A stretch of DNA of 64,000 bases. Origin: Myxococcus dinghuensis (GTDB taxonomy: Bacteria > Myxococcota > Myxococcia > Myxococcales > Myxococcaceae). Of this stretch, positions 15,135-23,420 are shown in pieces. Position 1 is the first letter of the stretch. The number at the start of each line of letters is the position of its first letter. Where the stretch lies: NCBI RefSeq assembly GCF_024198235.1, contig NZ_JAKCFB010000019.1, positions 114,733 to 178,732 on the forward strand, read 5' to 3'. A program made the translations under genes and the position numbers. The notes under the pieces were generated by a model that worked only from the letters and a program-made list of their open reading frames with translations, was not told where the DNA came from and ran no database searches.

Positions 15135-17252
15135 TCAGGATGCCAGGTGGGGCGCCACGCGCTCCGTGGCGTTGTGGAGCACGGTGAGCTGGCGGAGCAA
15201 CCGGTCCATCTGGGCGTGGGAGAGCGGATCCCCCACGCTCGGCGTCTTCGTGGGCGGCAGCGGCGTGGGCTTGCGCCGGTGCTCCACCGCCAGCGCCAGG
15301 TCCTCCAGCGCGCTCCCCGCGTAGCTGACCACGCCCGACAGGTCCTGCGTCTCGTGCCACCGGCGGCTGGCGGCCAGCGCCGTCACCGCGGCGCCGAAGC
15401 GGCGCGCGTAGGCGAGCAGCGCCATCACCGGCTCCAGTTGCCGCGACGGGCCACGCCACTCGGTGAGCAGGCGCTGGAAGGACGCCTCCGCCGACAGCAG
15501 CTCCAACCCCAGCTTCCGCCGCGCCTCGCGCACCTCCGGCTCCGAGTCCGAGCGGGCCCTCGCCACGCTCAGCAGGTACTCGCGGTCGGCCCGCAGCGCG
15601 CTGGCCACCTGCTCGGGGAAGCGCAGGTGTTCGGGGCTGGGCCACAGGAGCCGCGCCCCCACGAGCGCCAGCACCCCACCCAGCAGCGTGTTCGCGATGC
15701 GCACCCCCGCCAGCTCCCAGTCGCCCGACTGGATTTCGGCCAGCAGCACCACCGCGGGCGCGAGCAGCACCTGGAACGCGGAGAGGCTCAACGGCTTCAC
15801 GCTGATGGCGACGGCGAAGAACAGCATGATGGCGCCCAGGATGACGGCCGGGTCGCGCACCAGCACCACCAGCCCCGCCGCCAGCGCGCCGCCCAACAAC
15901 GTGCCCGCCGCGCGCTGCAGGCCCCGCTCGAAGGTCATCCCCGAATAGGGCTGGAGCACCACGACGACGGTGATGATGACCCAGTAGCCATGGTCCAGCT
16001 TCAGCCCGCCCACGAGCGCCGTCGCGAGCGCCGCGATGAAGCCCAGCCGCATCGCGTGGCGGAAGATGACGGAGCTGGGGCTCAGGTTGTCGCGCAGCGG
16101 CTCCAGCAACGGGCGCCCCTGGAGCGACGCGGGGTGGGGCCCCACGGGGAGGTCGGACTCCACGGGCCGCCCGTCCTCCAGTCGCTCCGCGACGTCGAGC
16201 AACGCGCGCGAGTACTCCCGCATGCGCCCCACCAGCACCTCCGCGTGGGAGTACGCGGCGCGCGCCGCGTCCGACATGCCGCCTTCCGCCACCTGCGCCT
16301 CCAGCGCCCTGCGAACGCGTTCGGCGCTCCACTTGGAGGGCTCCGCTTCGCTGGTGTCGCGCTCCAGGGCGCGGGCGATGGCGCGGATGTCCGCCGCCAG
16401 CGAGGCCAGCGCGCGCTGCACCTCGGCGCGCAGCGCGTGGTAGCGCGCCTCGCGGGGCGCGACCTCCAGCGTCTCCGGCAGGGCCACCAGCAACGCCAGC
16501 AGCGCGTCCACGCCCTCGATGAGGACCAGCAGGTGCTCGCCCCGCCCACTCTCGCCCGCCCTGCCGCGACGCGTGGAGGCCAGCACCGACCGCGCGTCCT
16601 CCAGGCACTGCCGCGCGCGCGACTCCCAGTCCACGGTGTCCACCAGCAGCGTGGCGGGCAGCGGTCCCTCGAGGGGCCAGCTCGACACCTCCTCCGCCCG
16701 GTCCGACAGCGAGCGGTAGCACCGGGCGATGGCGAAGCGCGCCGGGCGATAGGGCCGCAGCGGCCAGAGCAGGAGCGACAGGAGCATGGACCACGCCCCG
16801 CCCAGGATGAACAGGCCGGAGCGGGTCAGCGCGGCGGAGAGGTCCGCGGCGGGCAACGCGAGCGACACCACGGTGTAGTTCGCGAGCACCACGCCCATGA
16901 GCCCGGGCGTGTCCCCGTAGGAGCGCGCGAAGCCACACGCCGTCACCCAGACGAGCGTGAGGAGGACGACACCCCAGGTCGGCAGGTGCAGCGCGGAGAC
17001 GAGCCCCATCGCCGCGCCCAGCACCGTCATCGCCCCCATGGAGAGCGCCCGGTCGCGGTAGGGCCCGCCCCGGTCCACCAGCGTGACGAACAGCGCCGCC
17101 AGGCCCACCCACGTCGCGGCGGGCAGGTGTCGCGTGGCGGCGATGACCATGGGGACTCCCACGGCGAGCGCGGCGCGCAGTCCCGCGCCCAGGGCGGGAC
17201 GGCCGGGCTCCACGCGGAAGAAGGACTCGAAGTGACGCTTGAGGTCGTTCAT
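15135..17252 (-). CDS. FUSC-family inner-membrane transporter (YccS/aromatic-acid exporter type)
   Basis: This is 705 residues with the duplicated architecture of FUSC proteins. A first cluster of about six helices (20-165) is followed by a soluble region (about 170-385) rich in helices, then a second helix cluster (about 390-530, with H-G-Y-W-V-I-I-T-V-V-V-V-L-Q-P and an R-x-x-G-T-L-L-G-G motif) and a cytoplasmic tail. The R-x-x-G-T-x-x-G motif is characteristic of FUSC/ArAE proteins. Members export aromatic acids or affect envelope stress; the substrate here is not known. The gene starts 21 bp after the stop of the hydrolase-like gene, so they form a likely operon. Confidence 0.85.
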   Translation of the reverse strand: MNDLKRHFESFFRVEPGRPALGAGLRAALAVGVPMVIAATRHLPAATWVGLAALFVTLVDRGGPYRDRALSMGAMTVLGAAMGLVSALHLPTWGVVLLTLVWVTACGFARSYGDTPGLMGVVLANYTVVSLALPAADLSAALTRSGLFILGGAWSMLLSLLLWPLRPYRPARFAIARCYRSLSDRAEEVSSWPLEGPLPATLLVDTVDWESRARQCLEDARSVLASTRRGRAGESGRGEHLLVLIEGVDALLALLVALPETLEVAPREARYHALRAEVQRALASLAADIRAIARALERDTSEAEPSKWSAERVRRALEAQVAEGGMSDAARAAYSHAEVLVGRMREYSRALLDVAERLEDGRPVESDLPVGPHPASLQGRPLLEPLRDNLSPSSVIFRHAMRLGFIAALATALVGGLKLDHGYWVIITVVVVLQPYSGMTFERGLQRAAGTLLGGALAAGLVVLVRDPAVILGAIMLFFAVAISVKPLSLSAFQVLLAPAVVLLAEIQSGDWELAGVRIANTLLGGVLALVGARLLWPSPEHLRFPEQVASALRADREYLLSVARARSDSEPEVREARRKLGLELLSAEASFQRLLTEWRGPSRQLEPVMALLAYARRFGAAVTALAASRRWHETQDLSGVVSYAGSALEDLALAVEHRRKPTPLPPTKTPSVGDPLSHAQMDRLLRQLTVLHNATERVAPHLAS

Positions 17253-17273
17253 GGAGCCCGCGGGCCCATCCTT

Positions 17274-17981
17274 TCAGCCAAGGCCGCCGGGCTCCCCGGT
17301 CCACTCCAGCACCCCGGGGCCCGCCGCGGCGCGGAAGCAGTCGCGGAACCACGCCACCGCGAGCCTCGCGGCGGTGGCCCACGCCTCGGGCTCCGGGAAG
17401 TTGCGCGTGGCCCCGTCGACGAGCTGGAGCGCCGCCCGGGTGCCAGGGGATAGCGCGTCCCTCACGCGCCGGACGAGCGCCACGCGGTCCTCGTCGTCAC
17501 CGGCGCCCAGCAGCAGCGTGGGCACGCGGACGTCGGAGACGAGCGCCCCCGCGAGGTCCGGACGCCCCCCGAGCGCGACGACGGCCTGCACGCCCTGGGG
17601 CTGATGCGCCGCGGCCACCAGTACGGCGGCCGAGCCCAGGCCCGTGCCGAGGTACCCGACTGGCAGCAGGCTCGAGGACACGTCGCGCTGGAGCCAGTCG
17701 CGCGCGACCTCCAGCCGGTGGGCCACGAGTTCGACCTGGGAGCCCGGACGCAGCGTCCAGTCCTCGGCCAGGGACTCGTCCGCGGTGCGCAGCTCCAACC
17801 AGAGCGACCCGAGCCCCGCGGCGTGGAGGGCCTCACGGATGAAGCGAGTCCGCCCATCCCTCGTGGACAGGTCGCCTCCCGTCAGCAGCACCAGGCCCGC
17901 CACCCGCTCGGGCACCGCGAGCCGCCCAGCAAGCAGCCGCCCGCCCACGCCGACCTCCACGTCCCGCTCGCGCACACGCAT
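17274..17981 (-). CDS. Dienelactone-hydrolase-like protein lacking the nucleophile
   Basis: This is 235 residues from an ATG at 17981, which has ggaggt 7-8 bases upstream; the longer open frame beyond it lacks family features. The fold pattern matches dienelactone-hydrolase-type alpha/beta hydrolases: G-L-V-L-L-T-G-G-D, W-L-E-L-R-T, a nucleophile-elbow region Y-L-G-T-G-L-G-S-A-A, P-T-L-L-L-G-A-G-D-D. In active relatives the elbow reads G-x-S-x-G; here the Ser is Gly. The late His expected after G-A-T is also missing (G-A-T-R-N-F). Only the acid (G-D-D) remains, so classical hydrolysis is unlikely. It probably shares an operon with the FUSC transporter downstream. Confidence 0.75.
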   Translation of the reverse strand: MRVRERDVEVGVGGRLLAGRLAVPERVAGLVLLTGGDLSTRDGRTRFIREALHAAGLGSLWLELRTADESLAEDWTLRPGSQVELVAHRLEVARDWLQRDVSSSLLPVGYLGTGLGSAAVLVAAAHQPQGVQAVVALGGRPDLAGALVSDVRVPTLLLGAGDDEDRVALVRRVRDALSPGTRAALQLVDGATRNFPEPEAWATAARLAVAWFRDCFRAAAGPGVLEWTGEPGGLG

Positions 17982-18900
17982 CACCACACCTCCAGGAGAG
18001 GGCACACCCCACCTGGCAAAGCTGGTGTCCGTGCGCGCCGCCGTCCGCGCCCTCTCGCCTGGATGCAGAGGGGGCCACCGACCAGCCGCCTCGCAAGCAC
18101 GGGCCACACGCCGCCCATCCACCTCCACGCCCGGATACACCCGCGCCTCCTCGACCCGTACGCCACGCGGTCGCCACGCATGACGTCCGGGAGGTATCCC
18201 GCACACGCGCGACTCGCGACGAAATCGCAATCACCTCGTGCGCCGCTGCTTCTGGGCGGAATGAGCCCCACACAGCCGCATCACTTCTGTTCGTGGATGG
18301 AGCACACGGGAGGTGCGCCATGAACCGACTCGCCACCGTCCTCGCCCGCTGGGTGCGTGCGCCGGGGCGACGGACCCACCGGTGCACCAGGGACCGAGTC
18401 GTCACCGTCGCCGCGCTCTGGATGTGTCGCGCCGGGGCGACGGACCCACCGGTGCACCAGAGACCGAGTCGTCACCGTCGCCGCGCTCTGGATGTGTCGC
18501 GCCGGGGCGATGGACCCACCGGTGCACCAGGGACCGAGTCGTCACCGTCGCCGCGCTCTGGATGTGTCGCGCCGGGGCGACGGACTCACCGGTGCACCAG
18601 GGACCGAGTCGTCACCGTCGCCGCGCTCTGGATGTGTCGCGCCGGGGCGACAGGCTCACCGGCGCGCCACGTAACGAGTCGTCACTGGCATCGCGCTGTT
18701 GCCGGGAGTGCAGAGGCTTCGCCGCGCTCCTCGACGCCGCGTCCCCGAAATGGACGTCCCTGCCAGCGCGACCTCCGCCCCCGAGCGCGAACACGGAGGG
18801 CCGCTGCATGAACGTGCCGTGCGTCCGCGTCCGCCGCGACGTCGACCGCGCTCCTGGGCTACCACCGGAGTCCACCTGCGCGGCTCCGAGCCGTGGGCCC
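17982..18900. other. 919-bp non-coding stretch containing a tandem repeat
   Basis: No frame on either strand has a good start, a family signature or stable codon use; the open frames are a by-product of high GC and change frame across the repeat. It holds the 70-bp array and lies upstream of the hydrolase-like gene and downstream of the TerB/LETM1-like gene. Confidence 0.6.
18322..18690. repeat. 70-bp tandem repeat, about five copies plus a degenerate half copy
   Basis: The anchor gccggggcga recurs at 18361, 18431, 18501, 18571 and 18641, an exact 70-bp period. The middle copies differ by one to three bases; the first half copy (18322-18360) and the last copy (after 18650) are degenerate. 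Each unit holds the palindrome GGTGCACC. Units are contiguous with no unique spacers, so this is a minisatellite and not CRISPR. Since 70 is not a multiple of 3, it does not encode a peptide repeat. Confidence 0.92.
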
Positions 18901-20301
18901 CTACCCGACCTCGCGCTCGGGGATGTAGTCCTCGTCCGTGCTCTCGATGTCGTCCTGCTCGGGCGTGGGCGCTTCGTCCTGGAACGAGCTGGGCAGCAGG
19001 CTGAAGGGCAGCACCTTGGCGAGCGCCGCGAGCAGCAGGATGCCGCCCGGCGCGGCGAAGATGGCGAGCGCGGGAATCGCCTTCGCCACGTCGATGAGCT
19101 GCGCGCGCATGCGCTTGCGCTCATCCGAGGTGAGCGTCTGCCCCCGCGCGGCCTTCGTCAGCAGCACCGCCAGGTCCCCCGTCTCCCGGACCTCCTGCAT
19201 GAGCCGGTGGAAGTTCTTCTCCAGCGTCTCCTGCATGGTGGCGACCATGTCGTCGCCCATGGCGCTGGCCGCGTCGGACACCGTGAAGACGTCCACCACG
19301 GAGCGGTGCCGCGTGTAGAACTCCGCCATCTCCAGCTCGAGCCGGTGCAGCTCCTGCTTCGACACGCTCAGCGCGTCCGCCAGCTCGTCGATGAAGGCCC
19401 GCTCGCGCCGCGTGCGCCGCCCGTCCACCAGCGCCGCCAGCAGCGTCTGCTCCAGCAGGAAGTGCCGCATGTCCTGGCCACGCACCCGCCGCACCACGTC
19501 CCGCACGCTGCGTCGCCGCTCGAAGGACTGCTTCACCGCCGCCTTCAAGCCGGACGCCATCGCCGCAGGCAGCCGCAGGTCCTCCACCTGCTTGAGGATG
19601 GCCCGGCGCGCCAGCGTCCCCGGCTGCCGGTCCACGCACGCCAGCCCCGTCAGCACATCCACCAGCAGCGCCTTCTGCCGCGCCGCGAACTCCAACCGCC
19701 GTCGCGCGTGCGCCTCGACGAAGCGCCCGGTGACGAAGAGGTCGATGGCCTGCCGACAGAACAACTGCGCGTCCGCGTACTGCGCGCCGTTGTGCAGCAC
19801 CAGGCCATACACCGGGTCCCCCGCCAGCGTCGGCTCGCGCTTGCGCAGCGCCGCCTCCACCTTCCCCACCTGCCGCTTCGTCACGGCCTTGCCGTCCGCC
19901 AGTCGCTTCGCCAGCGACCCGGCCAGCTCCAGCTCCCCACCCAGCACGGCGAAGAGGACGAGCAGCTGCTCGACGCGCGCGCCCTCGGGCAGGCCCACCT
20001 GCCGCGCCAGCTCCAGCGCCAGCGACGCCAACGTGCGCACCACCGCGTGGAACAGCTCGTCCTCCAGCGCCCGGGCCTGCACCGCCGTCGTGGGCGCGGA
20101 CTCCAATGACGAGGGAGGGTCCGCGGGCGTCCCGTACAGGAGCCCGCTGGCGCGCAGCGTGCGACGCAGGTACGCGCGCGCCCGGGCCCGGCCGGAGCGC
20201 AGGGGGGTGACCAACGCCTCCGGAGCGACGGCGCCCACATGGGCCGCCACCGCGTCGTTCAACAGCGGGGTCAGCCACCCCGCCTTGGAGAAGTCCACCA
20301 C
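18901..20301 (-). CDS. TerB-like / LETM1-like domain protein
   Basis: This is about 466 residues from a GTG at 20301 (G-rich site seven bases upstream); a GTG at 20379 in the same frame is possible but adds a Gly-rich, non-family stretch. It is mostly helical. Near residue 290-345 a TerB-like helical bundle is suggested by H-F-L-L-E-Q-T-L-L-A-A-L-V-D-G and R-R-E-R-A-F-I-D-E-L-A. The C-terminal part (about 385-445) has L-T-S-D-E-R-K-R-M-R-A-Q-L and A-I-F-A-A-P-G-G-I-L-L-L-A-A-L-A-K-V-L-P, resembling the LETM1 core: a ribosome-binding-like helix followed by a Pro/Gly-containing membrane segment. The tail is acidic. LETM1 relatives concern ion exchange or membrane-ribosome contact in mitochondria; the bacterial role is unclear. 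Confidence 0.6.
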   Translation of the reverse strand: MVDFSKAGWLTPLLNDAVAAHVGAVAPEALVTPLRSGRARARAYLRRTLRASGLLYGTPADPPSSLESAPTTAVQARALEDELFHAVVRTLASLALELARQVGLPEGARVEQLLVLFAVLGGELELAGSLAKRLADGKAVTKRQVGKVEAALRKREPTLAGDPVYGLVLHNGAQYADAQLFCRQAIDLFVTGRFVEAHARRRLEFAARQKALLVDVLTGLACVDRQPGTLARRAILKQVEDLRLPAAMASGLKAAVKQSFERRRSVRDVVRRVRGQDMRHFLLEQTLLAALVDGRRTRRERAFIDELADALSVSKQELHRLELEMAEFYTRHRSVVDVFTVSDAASAMGDDMVATMQETLEKNFHRLMQEVRETGDLAVLLTKAARGQTLTSDERKRMRAQLIDVAKAIPALAIFAAPGGILLLAALAKVLPFSLLPSSFQDEAPTPEQDDIESTDEDYIPEREVG

Positions 20302-20478
20302 CGAGATACCCCCGGACCCGCCGCCGGCACCTCCGTGGCAGTCCGGTCGGATGTAACCCACCGGCCCCCGGGTTTCCACCCGGCCTACGGGCAGGTGTCG
20401 GTCCGGAGTCAGCGACGGCAGAAACGCGGCTTCTACCCGACGTCCATGCTGTCGCCGCCGACCCCGGGGGAGCCGCGA

Positions 20479-21318
20479 CTACAGCGCCGTGGCCTTGCCC
20501 GGCTCCAGGTCCACGACCTTCGTGGCGTTCTTGAGCTTCTTCAGCTCGCCGCGCAGCGCGTCGGGCGTGCCCTGGAGCAGCGGGAAGGTGCCGTAGTGGA
20601 TGGGGACGATGCTCTTGACCTTCAGCAGCCGCGCCGCCTGGGCCGCCTCCGCCGGGCCCATGGTGAAGTGACCGCCAATGGGCAGCATGGCGATGGAGGG
20701 CTTGAACTGCGTCGCGATGAGGGCCATGGACTCGAAGGCGCCGGTGTCCCCCGCGTGGTACACGGTGGGCCCCTTCTCGATTTCAATCACGTAGCCCAGC
20801 GGCGCGCCGGCGTACTGGGCCGCGACCTTGGGGTCCGCCTGGTAGCTGCTGGAGTGCACCGCCTCCACCAGGTGGATGGTGGCGTCCTTCACCTGGAAGG
20901 TGCCGCCCGGGTTGGCGCCCACCGCCTGCGCCTCCGGCAGCCCGAGCAGGTTCACCAGCTCGAAGGAGCCGAACACCTTCGCCCCCGTCTTCTGCGCCAG
21001 CGCCTTCGCCTCACCGACGTGGTCGAAGTGACCGTGGGTGATGAGGATGGCGTCCAGCGCCTCCGGCTGCGGGATGTCCTTGGGGGCCTTGGGGTTGGTC
21101 AGCCACGGGTCGATGGCGATGACCGCGCCACCCGGGGTGCGCAGCACGATGGCCGCGTGCCCCCACCACGTCGCCTCCGCCTTGCCGGCCGCCGCCTTGG
21201 CACCGGCCGCCTTGGCGCCCGCCTCCGGCTTCGGCGGGGTGGCCGCGTCCTGGGCCATCGCCGTGCCGCCCAACGTCATCACCGCACCCACAGCGACTGC
21301 CACGAGCTTGTTCCGCAT
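20479..21318 (-). CDS. Exported metallo-beta-lactamase-fold hydrolase (UPF0173/UlaG-like)
   Basis: This is 279 residues from the ATG at 21318 (gggagg upstream). A Sec signal peptide ends at about A-M-A-Q, followed by an Ala/Lys-rich linker and then the UPF0173-type fold starting A-T-W-W-G-H-A-A. The metal-binding motif is T-H-G-H-F-D-H-V-G (H-x-H-x-D-H), with further ligands in H-A-G-D-T-G and P-I-H-Y-G-T-F. This family hydrolyses P-O or other ester bonds; UPF0173 members are mostly cytoplasmic, so the signal peptide is a difference. The substrate is unknown. It is a single gene upstream of, and divergent from, the HSP90-like gene. Confidence 0.85.
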   Translation of the reverse strand: MRNKLVAVAVGAVMTLGGTAMAQDAATPPKPEAGAKAAGAKAAAGKAEATWWGHAAIVLRTPGGAVIAIDPWLTNPKAPKDIPQPEALDAILITHGHFDHVGEAKALAQKTGAKVFGSFELVNLLGLPEAQAVGANPGGTFQVKDATIHLVEAVHSSSYQADPKVAAQYAGAPLGYVIEIEKGPTVYHAGDTGAFESMALIATQFKPSIAMLPIGGHFTMGPAEAAQAARLLKVKSIVPIHYGTFPLLQGTPDALRGELKKLKNATKVVDLEPGKATAL

Positions 21319-21551
21319 GGTCGTCCTCCCTCGGGTCGAGAATCTCCGCACGCGCCAGAGGGCCCCGTCCGGACCCTCCGACTGAACCGCCCTTCACCTC
21401 CCGGGCGGCCTGCCAGGGGCATGCGTCCCCCGCCTGCCCCGGGGCCGACAGATGCACCGCCGGGCGCCCGGCCGCAATCCCCAATCGAAGTGAGGAACAC
21501 CAAGGTTCCTTCCCCGCCCGGGGGGCTCCCTGGGCTAACGTCGGGGGAGCC

Positions 21552-23420
21552 GTGGACCACCGATTCCAAGTCAGCCTTCGCGGGGTCATCGACCTCCTGT
21601 CCCACCACCTGTACAGCTCGCCTGGGGTCTACATCCGGGAGCTGCTCCAGAACGCCACCGACGCCATCCGCGCCCGCCAACACCTGGAGCCGGAGCACCT
21701 GGGCACCGTGCGGCTGGAGCTGGTGGAGAAGCAGGACGAGGGGCGCGCCACGCTCGTCTTCAGCGACGACGGAGTCGGCCTGACGGAGGAGGAGATCCAC
21801 CGCTTCCTGGCGACCATCGGCGAGTCCTCCAAGCGCGAGGCCCTGGAGGCGCGGCGCAAGGACTTCATCGGCCAGTTCGGCATCGGCCTCCTGTCGTGCT
21901 TCATGGTGTGCGACGAGCTCCTGCTGGTGACGCGCTCGGCGCGCGGCGACGGGCGCACGCTGGAGTGGCGCGGGCGGCATGACGGCACCTACGCCGTGCG
22001 GGCCTCCGAGCACCCGCTGCCCCGCCCGGGCACCCAGGTGTTCCTCGTGGCGCGCGCGGACATGGCGGAGTGGTTCACCCCGGAGCGGGTGCGGCAGCTC
22101 GCGCGACACTACGGGGGCCTACTCCCGTTCCCCATCCACCTGACGGTGGGCGGCGAGCAGGAGCGGCTCGACTCGGATGGTCCGCCCTGGCGCCGCCAGT
22201 ACGGCAGCGCGACGGAGCGCCGCAAGGCGATGCTGGACTACGGGCGCGAGGTGTTCGACACGGACTTCATCGACTGCATCCCGCTGCGCTCGCAGGCCGG
22301 TGACGTGGACGGCGTGGCCTTCGTGCTGCCGGCCTCGCCCCACTTCAACTCGAAGCAGAAGCACCGCGTGTACCTGAAGCACATGCTCCTGTCGGAGAGC
22401 GCGGAGAACCTGCTGCCGGAGTGGGCGTTCTTCGTGAAGTGCGTGGTCAACGCCAACGCGCTGCGCCCCACCGCCAGCCGCGAGGCGTTCTACGAGGACG
22501 GCGCGCTGGGCCAGGCCCGCGACGCGCTGGGCGCCGGGCTGCGCAAGTACCTCATGGACCTGGCGCACGACGACCCGCGCTCGCTCCAGCGGTTGATCGG
22601 CCTGCACGGGCTGAGCATCAAGGCGCTGGCCCTGGACGACGACGACTTCTACAAGCTGGTCATCGGCTGGCTGCCCTTCGAGACGTCCCTGGGGGTCTCC
22701 ACGCTGGCGGACTACCGGCGCGCGTACCCGGTGGTGCGCTACACCGCGACGCTGGAGGGCTTCCGCCAGATTTCGCGCGTGGCCGCGGCGCAGGGGCTGT
22801 GCATCATCAACGCGGCGTACACGCACGACGCGGCGCTCCTGGAGAAGCTGCCGCACGTGTTCCCGGAGGCGCAGGTGGAGCCGTTCTCCGCGGCGGACCT
22901 GCCGCAGAACTTCGAGGAGCTGACGATGGACGAGCGCGACGCCGTCTTCCCGCTCCTGCGCACGGCGGAGCAGGTGCTCGCGCCGTTCCACTGCGGCGCG
23001 ACGGTGAAGAAGTTCTTCCCGGCGGAGGTGCCCACGCTCTACAGCTCCGACGAGGACGGCTCCTTCCGCCGCGACGCGGAGCGGGCACGCGACGAGTCCG
23101 ACGACCTGTACGCCAGCGTGCTGGAGAACGTGATGGAGGCGGCGGGCTCCGACCAGGCGCAGTTGTGCTTCAACCTGCACAACCCCGTGGTGCGGCGGCT
23201 GGCGGCCGTGTCGGACCGCGCGATGATGAAGCTGTCGGTGGAGATGCTCTACGTGCAGGCGCTGCTGCTGGGACACCATCCGTTGAACGCGCAGGAGATG
23301 ACGCTCCTGAACCAGGGCCTGCTGGGGCTCATCTCGGCGCAGCTCGGCGCGGGCGGAGGCGGAGGCCCTGGCGGAGACGGCGAGGACGAAGGCGGTCCGG
23401 GCTCCCGGGGGTTCCACTGA
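21552..23420 (+). CDS. Noncanonical HSP90-family ATPase (HtpG-like)
   Basis: This is 622 residues starting at GTG 21552 with gggggag upstream. The GHKL ATPase core is intact: Y-I-R-E-L-L-Q-N-A-T-D-A (catalytic Glu30, Mg-binding Asn34), F-S-D-D-G-V-G-L-T (Asp72), I-G-Q-F-G-I-G-L-L-S (lid, 106-115). The middle-domain catalytic loop T-A-S-R-E-A-F holds Arg310, the equivalent of the ATP-gamma-phosphate Arg of HtpG. The C-terminal dimerisation part is short and ends in a Gly/Glu-rich tail. It lacks many HtpG middle-domain blocks and resembles the separate HSP90 branch known from actinobacteria and myxobacteria. Its stop overlaps the next gene's start (TGATG), so the TPR-like partner is translationally coupled. 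Confidence 0.88.
   Translation: MDHRFQVSLRGVIDLLSHHLYSSPGVYIRELLQNATDAIRARQHLEPEHLGTVRLELVEKQDEGRATLVFSDDGVGLTEEEIHRFLATIGESSKREALEARRKDFIGQFGIGLLSCFMVCDELLLVTRSARGDGRTLEWRGRHDGTYAVRASEHPLPRPGTQVFLVARADMAEWFTPERVRQLARHYGGLLPFPIHLTVGGEQERLDSDGPPWRRQYGSATERRKAMLDYGREVFDTDFIDCIPLRSQAGDVDGVAFVLPASPHFNSKQKHRVYLKHMLLSESAENLLPEWAFFVKCVVNANALRPTASREAFYEDGALGQARDALGAGLRKYLMDLAHDDPRSLQRLIGLHGLSIKALALDDDDFYKLVIGWLPFETSLGVSTLADYRRAYPVVRYTATLEGFRQISRVAAAQGLCIINAAYTHDAALLEKLPHVFPEAQVEPFSAADLPQNFEELTMDERDAVFPLLRTAEQVLAPFHCGATVKKFFPAEVPTLYSSDEDGSFRRDAERARDESDDLYASVLENVMEAAGSDQAQLCFNLHNPVVRRLAAVSDRAMMKLSVEMLYVQALLLGHHPLNAQEMTLLNQGLLGLISAQLGAGGGGGPGGDGEDEGGPGSRGFH

Noticed and set aside
14230..17382. Reverse-strand open frame of over 1000 codons across the HEAT and FUSC genes
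   Set aside because: It is an Arg/Ala/Gly-rich shadow of real genes in a high-GC genome, without family motifs; the true genes in other frames have clear signatures.
18322..18690. CRISPR array
   Set aside because: Units are contiguous 70-bp copies with no unique spacers, and no cas genes are near.
18313..20109. Forward open frame of about 600 codons through the 70-bp array and into the TerB/LETM1-like gene
   Set aside because: The repeat has a period not divisible by 3 and the rest is the antisense of a helical protein; no ribosome site or domain is seen.
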